From Clostridia bacterium (GTDB taxonomy: Bacteria; Bacillota; Peptococcia; DRI-13; SM3-B62), in assembly GCA_018433675.1 (NCBI GenBank), contig JAHDQS010000006.1, positions 130,425 through 194,424 of the forward strand: a stretch of 64,000 nucleotides of DNA. The letters run 5' to 3'. Below are positions 37,010 to 45,963 of the stretch, in pieces. The notes beneath the pieces were generated by a model that searched no databases, had not been told where the DNA came from, and worked only from the letters and a program-made list of their open reading frames with translations. Position numbers and translations under genes: made by a program. Positions within the stretch are counted from its first letter, which is position 1; every line of letters starts with the position of its first letter.

Positions 37010-38497
37010 CTAACATTTGATTTCATATTTATCTATCTTCCTGTATAAAGTTGCGATTCCTATACCAAGTAATTTTGCTACTTCATTCCTGGCTTCTAAA
37101 TCATGGCCGAATTTTTTAACATGTTCTTCAATTATTGCTTTTTCATATTCTTCCAGTCTGCTTTTTAAATCCATCTTACTAATAGTTAATTTATTCATTT
37201 TTTTGCGATAGTGGGGGGGGAAGTCTTTTAACTTAATAATATCTCCTTCACACATATTTACATTATATTCGATTATATTTTTTAGTTCCCTTATATTACC
37301 CGGCCAATTATAAGATTGAAAAAACTCAATTACTTCTATGTCAAAATCGGGAGTTTCTTTTTGCAATTTTTCACAAAACAATTGCGCGAAATATTTTGCG
37401 CATAATATTATATCATATCCCCTTTCCCGTAACGGTGGTATATGAACTGGAATTACATTGAGACGATAAAACAAGTCTTCTCTAAAACGACCTGCTGTTA
37501 CTTCAGTTTCCAAATCTTTATTTGTGGCAGCGACAATCCTTACATTAACTTTAACAGGGTCATTTCCACCAATTTTTTCTACCATACTTTCCTGCAGAAA
37601 TCTTAACAGTTTTGGTTGAATACTAATCGGCATATCAGCTATTTCATCAAGAAATATTGTTCCCCCATCCGCCATTTCAAACTTACCCCTTTTACCGGAA
37701 GGCAGTGCCCCTGTAAAAGAACCCTTTTCATAACCGAAAAGCTCACTCTCTAATAACGTTTCTGGTATGCTTGCGCAATTTATTGCAATAAACTTCTGAT
37801 GTCGGCGGCTACTAAGCGCATGTATGGCACTGGCAAAAAGCTCTTTACCAGTACCGGTTTCTCCTTGCAGCATTATATTAGTATTTGTATCAGCTACTTT
37901 CTTTACAATACTTTTGACATTTTGCATCTCTTTACTTTCCCCGATTATATCTGAAAATGCTTGTTTGTATACCGAGGAAATATATTTATCATCATCTAGA
38001 GCAAGGTTGTTTTGCACTACTTCGTAAACAATATTCTTTTTCATAATATTATTCTGAATTAAAACGTTAAGCTCTATTTTACTTTCCAGCAAATTGCTAA
38101 TATTTTCTAGCAATTTTATATAAGACTTCTCCTTCTGAAGAATTCTTATCCTTTGGTTTTCATTAAACGCTATTATCCAGATCGAGCCAACAACCTTATT
38201 TTCAAGAAACAATGGGTATCCGACTGAAGCCAATTCTAAACAAACATCTCTGTTAGGACAATTAGCACACTTTAATCTATCCTTCATAACAACTGTTTCT
38301 CCATTTTTGTGTATTCTTTGGAGAAGCTGTCCGGGAGACGCAGTTTTCCCTAAAACGCATTTATATGCTCCTGTCCCTGCAACTCTGTAAAAATCATGGT
38401 CTACAATAGTTGCATCCACTTCTAAAGTTGTTGACATAACCTCCACAAAATTTTGAACTGAATCTTTTATATTTTGTAAGTGAAAAATAATAATCAC
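37010..38497 (-). CDS. Sigma-54-dependent transcriptional activator, module 2
   Basis: 495-aa enhancer-binding protein. The N-terminal sensor domain (1-145) carries C77-x2-C80-P-x4-C86, the same motif as in the module 1 activator. The AAA+ domain has Walker A GETGTGKE (212-219), the sigma-54 loop as GSFTGA (259-264; usual GAFTGA) and ADGGTIFLDEIADM. A Fis-type helix-turn-helix ends the protein (AKLLGIGIATLYRKIDKY). It lacks the PAS domain of its paralogue. It probably binds the AATAATTATCA palindromes next to the two module 2 promoters. Confidence 0.92.
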   Translation of the reverse strand: MIIIFHLQNIKDSVQNFVEVMSTTLEVDATIVDHDFYRVAGTGAYKCVLGKTASPGQLLQRIHKNGETVVMKDRLKCANCPNRDVCLELASVGYPLFLENKVVGSIWIIAFNENQRIRILQKEKSYIKLLENISNLLESKIELNVLIQNNIMKKNIVYEVVQNNLALDDDKYISSVYKQAFSDIIGESKEMQNVKSIVKKVADTNTNIMLQGETGTGKELFASAIHALSSRRHQKFIAINCASIPETLLESELFGYEKGSFTGALPSGKRGKFEMADGGTIFLDEIADMPISIQPKLLRFLQESMVEKIGGNDPVKVNVRIVAATNKDLETEVTAGRFREDLFYRLNVIPVHIPPLRERGYDIILCAKYFAQLFCEKLQKETPDFDIEVIEFFQSYNWPGNIRELKNIIEYNVNMCEGDIIKLKDFPPHYRKKMNKLTISKMDLKSRLEEYEKAIIEEHVKKFGHDLEARNEVAKLLGIGIATLYRKIDKYEIKC

Positions 38498-38739
38498 CTT
38501 CTTAAGGCTAATAAATCTGAGTTACCAGTTGCCATTAATTTAGGTTGAAAATTGCTGTGTACTTACTTATTTCACCTTAGGATAACTCATTTGCATGTTT
38601 TTTTACTTAATAAAAAAATAACGCTAGACACACGGTTGTAATGTTTTAACCCCCCCCTCCTTCATTATCAAAATAATTAGACTGCTTTTAATTTATTATA
38701 TCATAGATATTATATTCCTGTAAAACCTCTAAAATCATG
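38498..38739. other. Intergenic leader of the module 2 activator gene
   Basis: AT-rich gap with a C7 tract near 38650 and no -24/-12 motif, so the activator gene probably uses a housekeeping promoter. I could not pick a convincing -35/-10 pair. Confidence 0.3.
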
Positions 38740-38780
38740 AATAAAGGTTAGACGAAAAAATGATTCACCTAACCTTTATT
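38740..38780 (-). terminator. Hairpin after ridA of module 2
   Basis: Perfect 12-bp arms AATAAAGGTTAG/CTAACCTTTATT (38740-38751 and 38769-38780), 35 nt after the ridA stop. Only a weak U-run follows. It marks the end of the four-gene cyuA operon. Confidence 0.7.
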
Positions 38781-38814
38781 TTTTACAATCTAAAAAATGC
38801 TGTTATATTTATGC

Positions 38815-39192
38815 TTAAAATACTGCTACTGCTTCCACTTCTATTAAAGCATCCTTAGGTACTTTAGAAACTTGAACACAACTACGTGCCGGGTAGTTTT
38901 CAGTAAAAAAGCTGTTATAAATTTCATTCACTTTTACAAAGTCATCAAGATCTTTTAAAAATATAGTAGTCTTAACTACATTTTCAAGTCCAATCCCTGC
39001 TTCTTCCAAAATACTCTTAATATTTTTTAACGACTGATTAGCCTGTTCTTCTATACCCTCAGGCATTATGCCCGTTGCCGGGTTAATAGGTAATTGACCG
39101 GAAGTAAAAAGGAAATCACCGATCCGAATAGCTTGCGAATACGGTCCAATAGCAGCAGGAGCTTTCTGGGTAAATATAACCTGTTTTTCCAT
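38815..39192 (-). CDS. ridA: RidA-family enamine/imine deaminase (module 2)
   Basis: 125-aa paralogue of the module 1 RidA, with KAPAAIGPYSQAIRIGDF, TSGQLPINPATG and YPARSCVQVSKVPKDALIEV including the catalytic Arg. ATG behind AAAGGAGG. Last gene of the unit cyuA - amidohydrolase - ATC hydrolase - ridA. The independent presence of RidA in both CyuA modules supports a role in clearing 2-aminoacrylate made by CyuA. Confidence 0.93.
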   Translation of the reverse strand: MEKQVIFTQKAPAAIGPYSQAIRIGDFLFTSGQLPINPATGIMPEGIEEQANQSLKNIKSILEEAGIGLENVVKTTIFLKDLDDFVKVNEIYNSFFTENYPARSCVQVSKVPKDALIEVEAVAVF

Positions 39193-39336
39193 TTTTATTC
39201 CTCCTTTAAATACAGTGTTTTATAATGACTCCTCATGTCATGAAATACTTACCATTTATCATCGAAACAGCATTATTAAAAACCCACATATCTATAATGG
39301 GTCCCTCATCTGTATTAACTAAAGCTGCCACTATTA

Positions 39337-40014
39337 CTAATCTACTACTTTTCCAAAAAGAAGTTCAGCATACGTATCTTGAACTTTCCTGCCCTTCTTA
39401 AATCTAAAATCGCAGCAATCATCACCATTGCCTAATGCCTTCTTTCTTATCAACCCTGTATCCATAGCTTGGCTAATGGGTATATCGAATAAACATATGT
39501 AAGGCAGGAAATCAACCGCTCCTTGAGAATGAAAAAATTTACATACACCGCACTCAGAATAGTCATAGCCAACATCAAATTCTTCGCCTTTATATTCAAG
39601 AAATGTTCCGGCCCAGTCCTCAGCATATTGACGTTTATGCGATTCCTTCATATTCTTCTTTACTCTTTCTCGATTTTCAGGAGTAAAAATCTTCTCTCCG
39701 GACTTTACCAGTAATTCCTCGGGATATTGAGCCAGCTGCTGTTTAAAAACTTTATATAATAACTCACCTGTTTCATTCGGGGCTTTTCCATAACACCTGT
39801 GAAAAGCCAAACACCAAGCGCTAAAAAACAAAACATCACTTAGCCAATTTTTCTTGCCACCTATATACGGAACATCGGGAAGTATTCTTATAAACTCCTT
39901 TTGTGTATTCCAAATTAATTTGTTAGCTGATTGTGGATACAAGCTATACATCATTTTACTTACATATACTGGGGCTTCTATAAAAATATCACTAATTGTA
40001 ATAAGTTTGCACAT
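39337..40014 (-). CDS. ATC hydrolase family protein, paralogue C
   Basis: 225-aa member of the L-2-amino-thiazoline-4-carboxylate hydrolase family. Conserved C-terminal pattern: YDYSECGVCKFFHSQGAVDF with a CxxC, YICLFDIPISQAMDTG, and GNGDDCCDFRFKKG with the D-C-C pair. It sits 144 nt before ridA and 249 nt after the amidohydrolase gene in the module 2 operon. Membership is clear; activity on a thiazoline or another cysteine derivative is inferred from neighbours. Confidence 0.8.
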   Translation of the reverse strand: MCKLITISDIFIEAPVYVSKMMYSLYPQSANKLIWNTQKEFIRILPDVPYIGGKKNWLSDVLFFSAWCLAFHRCYGKAPNETGELLYKVFKQQLAQYPEELLVKSGEKIFTPENRERVKKNMKESHKRQYAEDWAGTFLEYKGEEFDVGYDYSECGVCKFFHSQGAVDFLPYICLFDIPISQAMDTGLIRKKALGNGDDCCDFRFKKGRKVQDTYAELLFGKVVD

Positions 40015-40263
40015 TATATTTCATCTCCTATAATTTTTTTGACTCTATTTTCATTTCATTGCCAAACTGATAACCAAAAATACTCTTAAACCAAATCATA
40101 CTTCCAATATCTCTTTCTAGCTATATCTATAGCATTATGCGCAAATTTACCAAGTCTGTATCAGCAAGAGTCAGTGTAACAAGTATTCCAACTTTGGTCT
40201 TCAGTTACATTTAACTATCATTTGGACAATTTACCATCAAATCAGAGCAGGGGCAACAGGTCA

Positions 40264-41859
40264 TCAAAATCTTAGGACTTTTCCGTTTGTTTCTCCGGTT
40301 GCCACATTGCCCTTAACCGATATTCTGCCGTTTACCAATACATACTCTATACCATCATTTTTGGCATACGGCTCACTAAAATCAGCATTATCTATTATTG
40401 TGGCTGGGTTAAATATTACTATATCTGCATCATATCCTTCTTTAATTATTCCTTTATTCTTCAAACCCATGTGTGTTGCAGGAAGCGAGGTTATTCTACG
40501 GACAGCTTCCGTCAAACTCACTAATTTTTTTTCTCTTACATACCTTCCTAAAATTCTTGGATATGTCCCCACCGACCTAGGATGGCCAAAAGTCATCGCA
40601 CCATCCGTACATACCATTCCCCATGGACATTTAATAAGATTTTTAACATCATCATCGCTCATGCCAAATAAAGCAACAAGAGCTTTACAGCGTGTTTTAA
40701 TCAATATATCATACAGAGCATCAACGGGATCCATTCCCATAGTCGCTGCGTACTCCGCTAATGTTTTTCTTTCACTTTCCGGAGTGGCATATTTCGTTAC
40801 AAGCATCCCATCAAAACCACAGTTTTTCACCATGTTTTCCCAATAAGTTTTTGGATGTAATATTTCTTCTTTTATTTCTTCACGTAAAGCAGTGTCTTCA
40901 AGACGCTCCAACAGCTTTTCCTTACCGCCAACATGATAGGCGGGCGGAATTGCCGTGTCTAAATAAGTTCCCGCGGCATTATATGGGTAAAAATCAAAAC
41001 TTACATTTATTCCCTCAGCAATGGCCTGCTCAATTATTTCTAGTATTTCATCACTCCTGCCCCAATTTTTCCTGCCGAATACTTTAAGATGGGAAATTGC
41101 AACCTTCACTCCTGTTTTTCTTCCGATATCAATTGACTCTTTAACACAGTCCACGACTCTGTCCGATTCGTTTCTCATATGTGTAGAATATATACCATCA
41201 TAATCTTTTATAACTTTGCATAGCTCTTCTATTTCGTACCTTGGCGTAAACAGACCTGGTGGGTAAATGAGACCCGTAGATAAACCCACAGCGCCATTTT
41301 CCATCGCCTCACGCACATAATCCTTCATTTTTTCCATTTCGAGTTCTGTAGCATTCCTGTTTTCAAAACCCATCACAGCTAATCTAACCGTACCCTGCCC
41401 GACATAAAAACCCGTGTTACAACTCAATGGTAATTTCTCTACAGCACTTAAATAACTCTTGAAGGTTTTATAACTAGACCAGTTTGTAATAAAATTGTTG
41501 CCAATGCAATTTGGATCATCAATTCCAAAATAATTCTTCAATTCTAAGAAATATTTCTCAGAAACAGGTGCCGAAGTTAAACCACACAGACCCGCAAATT
41601 CCGTGGTAACCCCCTGCTCGATCTTGTTGTGAAAATGATCGTTACCCATAAAGTCCATGTCCGTATGTCCGTGTGGATCGATAAACCCCGGTGCAAGTAC
41701 CAGTCCCTCTCCATTAATTATTGTATCAGCAACTATGCAGCTGTCTTCTCCTATATAATCTATTTTTTGGTCATTAATTGCCACATTCGCGATATACTCC
41801 TTATTGCCGAGTCCGTCAATAACACGTACCCGCTTTACTAAGATATCAACTTTTTTCAC
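40264..41859 (-). CDS. N-acyl-D-amino-acid deacylase-like amidohydrolase
   Basis: 531-aa metal-dependent amidohydrolase of the D-aminoacylase group. The metal site opens with APGFIDPHGHTDMDF (HxH), later metal/substrate residues lie in YSTHMRNESDR and VAISHLKVFGRKNWGRS, and the C-terminal VRRITSLPATHMGLKNKG with DADIVIFNP is typical. The GTG at 41859 behind GGTGGAG is preferred; the open frame extends 43 codons further without a site. In this operon it may free cysteine or a related amino acid from an acyl or carbamoyl derivative, the role played by M20 in module 1. The stereochemistry of the substrate cannot be known. Confidence 0.87.
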   Translation of the reverse strand: MKKVDILVKRVRVIDGLGNKEYIANVAINDQKIDYIGEDSCIVADTIINGEGLVLAPGFIDPHGHTDMDFMGNDHFHNKIEQGVTTEFAGLCGLTSAPVSEKYFLELKNYFGIDDPNCIGNNFITNWSSYKTFKSYLSAVEKLPLSCNTGFYVGQGTVRLAVMGFENRNATELEMEKMKDYVREAMENGAVGLSTGLIYPPGLFTPRYEIEELCKVIKDYDGIYSTHMRNESDRVVDCVKESIDIGRKTGVKVAISHLKVFGRKNWGRSDEILEIIEQAIAEGINVSFDFYPYNAAGTYLDTAIPPAYHVGGKEKLLERLEDTALREEIKEEILHPKTYWENMVKNCGFDGMLVTKYATPESERKTLAEYAATMGMDPVDALYDILIKTRCKALVALFGMSDDDVKNLIKCPWGMVCTDGAMTFGHPRSVGTYPRILGRYVREKKLVSLTEAVRRITSLPATHMGLKNKGIIKEGYDADIVIFNPATIIDNADFSEPYAKNDGIEYVLVNGRISVKGNVATGETNGKVLRF

Positions 41860-42088
41860 GAAATCTCCACCTTTACATTTTAAGCGTTTTATAAACCTAA
41901 ATGAAAATTGAGAATCTATCATCCTTTCTGATCCAACGTTTTTGCCACAAAATACATGCCTCCTAAAAAAAGGCAAGTCCTTATGCAAAACGTACCATTA
42001 GATACCTAAAATGCAATAATCCTCACTTATTCTACCGATACGGCAAAGATCATTTAGCTTCCTAAAAGTATTGTCAGTAGAAACGTTT

Positions 42089-43372
42089 TTACTTTTGTAT
42101 CATAATCTCCACGATAGCATTATTCGTTTCAATCATACCCGGACTACATACATAACCCAAGTTTTTAATCATTTTTGCGAATTCTTCCGTTACTATACCA
42201 TCTGATTGATTTATAATCGACCCATTTAGTGCAAGCATTGCGGCTTGCACCGCCCATCCTGCTGCTAATGCCAGTTTATAGGCACAGCCTTCTTTTGCCC
42301 CATCACAAATCAAACCCGATATGCTGCCCACCATATTCCTCATGGCACCAATAGTCTCATTTACACCACCACCCATTAAGTATACTACTCCTGCACTAGC
42401 ACCGATACCCGCAGCTACTCCGCAGCCACACATTGCTGATAGTGTACCTGTATATGATTTTATATATGCTGTCAGCAAAATACTCAGTGCTACCGCTCGT
42501 AAAGACTTTTCTTTATCGGCTTCGGAAACCTGTGCAACTGCTGCCAGTATCAAAAACACAGTTATCCCGTGGTTCCCACTGCCGGCAACACTCATAACAG
42601 ACATCCGGCTTCCTCTCATCCTTGCTTCAGAGGCACCGGCACAAAGACTTTGCGCCCTGTTAATCATATCATTGCTGCCCAACTCTTTTTTCATTATTTG
42701 TACAATATTATTACCGATACTATTTGAAAAACTAAGCCCTTCCTGGGCAATAGCAAGATTCATGTCAAATCCACCTTGGAGGAATGATATTTTTTCAATT
42801 GGTATATCGTTGACAGCCTGCAATATTTCTTCAATATTGTACTTTTGAATTTCTTTTTTTGAGTGCTGAGGATTACTCATACCTTCTGAATTGTATGGCT
42901 CCCCCTCCTGCGCTTCCTTTTCTATTTTTACTACATTCAAATGATTATCAACCGTTATTACTCTTATTTTTCCTTGATTTGTAACTAATATTGTTTCAAT
43001 ATATAAACTGGTACATTGTTTTTCAATATGTACGGATACCTTTTTTTGTGCTATTAACTCTTTTGCCTTCTGCAAATATTCTGGTGTTATATCTTCTAAT
43101 ATCCTCAACTGTTTTTCAGGATCACCGATTATAAGACCTAAAGCCGCTGCAATATCCAAACCTCTCTCTTTTATGCCGGGTATCCCCACGCACATAGCGT
43201 TTTTAAACAGATAGGGATCTACCAGTATTTCTACACTTAATACTTCACCATCAAGGTTATGACGTGCAACAGCCGTGGAGTAGGCAATCGCCACAGGTTC
43301 AGTGCATCCTGTGGCAGGTACAACTTCTTTTTCTAGAATACCTAATAATTCTTCCTTAGTACTTTTAAGCAT
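42089..43372 (-). CDS. cyuA: L-cysteine desulfidase CyuA (module 2)
   Basis: About 427-aa paralogue of the module 1 enzyme with the same cysteine set (ATGCTEPVA, MCGCGVAAGIGASAG, CDGAKEGCAYK) and AGSGNHGITVF. The frame is open to 43405, but the ATG at 43372 has an AGAGGTG site and lies properly downstream of the sigma-54 start point, so it is the true start. It leads the operon cyuA - amidohydrolase - ATC hydrolase - ridA. Reaction: L-cysteine to H2S, ammonia and pyruvate through 2-aminoacrylate. Confidence 0.93.
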   Translation of the reverse strand: MLKSTKEELLGILEKEVVPATGCTEPVAIAYSTAVARHNLDGEVLSVEILVDPYLFKNAMCVGIPGIKERGLDIAAALGLIIGDPEKQLRILEDITPEYLQKAKELIAQKKVSVHIEKQCTSLYIETILVTNQGKIRVITVDNHLNVVKIEKEAQEGEPYNSEGMSNPQHSKKEIQKYNIEEILQAVNDIPIEKISFLQGGFDMNLAIAQEGLSFSNSIGNNIVQIMKKELGSNDMINRAQSLCAGASEARMRGSRMSVMSVAGSGNHGITVFLILAAVAQVSEADKEKSLRAVALSILLTAYIKSYTGTLSAMCGCGVAAGIGASAGVVYLMGGGVNETIGAMRNMVGSISGLICDGAKEGCAYKLALAAGWAVQAAMLALNGSIINQSDGIVTEEFAKMIKNLGYVCSPGMIETNNAIVEIMIQK

Positions 43373-43413
43373 TTTTTCACCTCTCAAAAATATTTTGTAC
43401 ATCATATTAGCGT

Positions 43414-43429
43414 TGCAAAAAGTATGCCA
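43414..43429 (-). promoter_or_regulatory. Sigma-54 (-24/-12) promoter of the module 2 cyuA operon
   Basis: The minus strand reads TGGCATACTTTTTGCA with GG and GC 10 nt apart, ending 42 nt before the preferred cyuA start. Fourth member of the set. Confidence 0.88.
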
Positions 43430-43673
43430 AAATGGTAGTAACTCATAATTTTCTTTTTTATTGCCCTCTTACTATTCGGAATTTACCATAATTACTATTT
43501 TTAAGACCGGGAAATAATGGCTGGTTTCCGTTGACAGCAAGAGAATACTGAAAACTGGTTGCAATGTAATCTGTATCTATCCCGTATTTCAGTAAAATAA
43601 GCAAATATATCTGACAAGGTGACATATTATTTGGAAGAAAGAAAAATACCACATCTTACCCTCATTATTGATA

Positions 43674-43716
43674 AATAATTATCATGCTTAATAATTGTTA
43701 AATAGTTATCATTCTT
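43674..43716. promoter_or_regulatory. Upstream activator sites for the module 2 cyuA promoter
   Basis: AATAATTATCA-TGCT-TAATAATTGTT (43674-43699) matches the palindrome at 36845-36870 with two changes in one arm. A further half-site ATAGTTATCATTCTT follows at 43702-43716. They lie about 245-290 nt upstream of the -24 element. Confidence 0.7.
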
Positions 43717-43898
43717 ACATAAAAGTTGTACACTTATAGCGTTATTTTGATTATTAACAGAAATAATCTAACCGCAATTATTATTTTAAAGTTAGTTTCG
43801 ATAGAAATTTGCCAATCCGTAAAAAATGGGGATGTCCCATTGTCCAGTGCAAACATCAAAAAGGCAACCCGGTAGAAGGCTCCCCTTTTTTTGGTAAA

Positions 43899-44846
43899 AT
43901 GCAAACTACGAAAAAGCACATTGGAGTAGTAATAAGGTTGTTATTAGAAAAAGTATTGGCGACAATAAAAAAATATGAGCTGCTCAAGGCTGGAGAAGCA
44001 GTAATTGTCGGTGTTTCCGGGGGACCAGATTCCTTGGCTTTGCTTCATTTATTGAAAAGGTTACAAGCAAAATTAGATATAAGGGTGCACGTTGCTCATT
44101 TAGATCATTGCTTTCGAGGCAAACAGGCGGAAGAAGAAGCCTAGTGGGTGAAAAACATTTCTCTGGAATGGGGTTTATCTTGTACCGTTAAAAAAGTAGA
44201 CGTACCCGCCTTGGCAAAAAAGAAGGCCTTTCGTCCCAGGATGCGGGTCATTTGGTCAGGAGAGAGTTTTTCCTTGAATTGCTTGAGCAAAAAAAAGCTA
44301 ATAAGATTGCCCTCGGACACCATGCCGACGATCAGGCAGAAACAGTATTGATTCACTTTTTTTCGGGAGCAGGGACTTGAACCCAGAAGAGACCCCAGCA
44401 ATCAAAAGAATGTGTATTTACGGAACAAAATTCGTCATCAATTGGTTCCCTGGCTTGAGGAAAATGTTCATTCAAATTTAGTGGAAACTCTAAATAGAAC
44501 TGCCCAGATTTTCTGGGCAGAGGAAGAAAACATGAAAGAGCAAGTCGAAGATGCCGTAGATAAATGTCTTTCTTGCACACAGCACAAGGCAAAAGTGCAT
44601 TTACGGGAATGGCTGCTGTTGTCCGTTGCCCTGCAAAGGAGGATAATCCGCCGCGCCTATGCTTGTATAGCACAAAACAGAAGGTTACCTTACCTTCATG
44701 TCGAAGAAGCACGGCAGTTGGCGGCAGAAAAGCAGGTGGGAAAGGTGTTGTGTTTACCAGAAAAGATTATTGTAGAAAAGGAGTATAAAGCAATAACCTT
44801 TTATCATCTCCTCAAAGACAAAGAGAAAGCTCCTGTCAAAATAAAA
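43899..44846 (+). pseudogene. tilS: tilS (tRNA-Ile lysidine synthase) pseudogene
   Basis: Plus-strand remnant of TilS, which makes lysidine at tRNA-Ile2 position 34. The PP-loop GVSGGPDSLALLHLL and VHVAHLDHCFRGKQAEEEA are intact, then an in-frame stop occurs. ALGHHADDQAETV-like residues survive only in another frame (near 44310-44360). After a deletion the C-terminal part resumes at 44412 (YLRNKIRHQLVPWLEENVHS). At least two frame breaks and a gap make it non-functional. An intact essential copy must exist elsewhere, so this is a displaced duplicate. Confidence 0.85.
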
Positions 44847-44862
44847 AAAAGATACAACCGCC

Positions 44863-44894
44863 AAGTTAGGTTCTTCTAACTTCCCTAAATTATA
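44863..44894 (-). promoter_or_regulatory. Orphan TATAAT plus AAGTTAG-N6-CTAACTT operator
   Basis: Same promoter-operator as at 33505-33536, here pointing into the tilS pseudogene with no target gene downstream. It marks the broken junction of the repeated block. Confidence 0.6.
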
Positions 44895-44933
44895 TCCCAC
44901 TTCTATTTACTTATCTGCTCCAATAACTCCTTT

Positions 44934-45944
44934 TTACTCCAAAACTGCAGTGAAATTATTCTTTCTGTAATGGAGCGGGGTAACACCCATAATATCTGAG
45001 AAAGCTTTAGAGAATTTGCTGGCATTCTGATAGCCGACAGTAATTGCAATCTCTCCAACGGTTTTGTTGGTACTGCCAAGCATTTCTGTAGCTTTATTAA
45101 TTCTAAATTCCCTAATAAAAGCATAATAGGTCTTTCCGTATATCTCCTTGAAGCACTCTGAAAATGCTCTGGAACTAACACTATATTTTTTTGAAATTTC
45201 CTTGATTGTCAAATGCGTCTCTATATCTTCCGTAACTTCTTTTTTTATTTGCTTAACTTTATTGGTCAAATGCCTGTTAAAATATTTTCCCTTTGATTCC
45301 GCTGCTTCCATATCATCATTAATCAGCAGCAAAACAAGTTCTGCGAACTTAAGCACCGCTTTTTCTCTCCAAAAAATGTCATTTGTTATAATGATCTCTT
45401 TCATTATTGCCTGTATTCCGCTGTCGTTTGAAAGAAGCATATATTTACCATCTTGTGCTATTTTTCTAATCAACATACTGCTTGTAATTTGGGTATCAAT
45501 AAATATTGTTTTAAGGAATTTATCCAGTTTTTTTTCTGTGGTAACAATAGAAATGCCCTTATAATTACCTAAAGGAAAGATATGTTTATGATGTTCATTG
45601 CCTAATAGTGCCGCTACAAAATCACCTGATCCTATATAAAATACCTTGTGACTTTTGTAATCTAATTCGCATCTCCCGGAGATACAGTAATTCATCCGAA
45701 TAAAACCGGTTTCTTCCATGGGAAACAGCTCGGGGATTTGCAATATTAAATCATGATAGACAATCCATACGCCGTCAAATATTTCATATTGAACTGTCTT
45801 TCCCCGTATATAATCCTTATTGTAATGAAAATTCATCTTATTATCTGTTTGTTCAACCTTTTCCACCATGCCACGGAAAGAAAATTGATGCTTTGTATCT
45901 TCCGTATATAATTGCTTATTCATCTTATCAACTCTTTTTAACAT
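44934..45944 (-). CDS. AraC-family transcriptional regulator
   Basis: Up to 336-aa regulator with an N-terminal cupin-like/ligand domain (MNYCISGRCELDYKSHKVFY) and a C-terminal double helix-turn-helix (KEISKKYSVSSRAFSECFKE and NKTVGEIAITVGYQNASKFSKAFSD). A second ATG at 45923 (MNKQLYTED) is possible; neither has a strong ribosome site. It follows the binding-protein gene, separated by a hairpin at 45964-45991. AraC proteins of this kind often respond to siderophores or other metallophores and activate uptake genes, which suits the neighbouring importer and the ABC pair. Confidence 0.88.
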   Translation of the reverse strand: MLKRVDKMNKQLYTEDTKHQFSFRGMVEKVEQTDNKMNFHYNKDYIRGKTVQYEIFDGVWIVYHDLILQIPELFPMEETGFIRMNYCISGRCELDYKSHKVFYIGSGDFVAALLGNEHHKHIFPLGNYKGISIVTTEKKLDKFLKTIFIDTQITSSMLIRKIAQDGKYMLLSNDSGIQAIMKEIIITNDIFWREKAVLKFAELVLLLINDDMEAAESKGKYFNRHLTNKVKQIKKEVTEDIETHLTIKEISKKYSVSSRAFSECFKEIYGKTYYAFIREFRINKATEMLGSTNKTVGEIAITVGYQNASKFSKAFSDIMGVTPLHYRKNNFTAVLE

Positions 45945-45963
45945 TTTTTCTTATAAAGCTGAG

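Noticed and set aside
38640-38660. C7 tract before the module 2 activator as a phase-variable element
   Set aside because: It lies about 155 nt before the start codon, outside coding and ribosome-site positions, with no visible promoter around it.
40015-40263. Search for another -24/-12 promoter inside the module 2 operon
   Set aside because: No GG-N10-GC match; the only candidates have wrong spacing, so a single operon from 43414 is assumed.
44141-44712. Minus-strand frames opposite the tilS remnant
   Set aside because: They mirror the TilS coding pattern on the other strand and show no features of their own.
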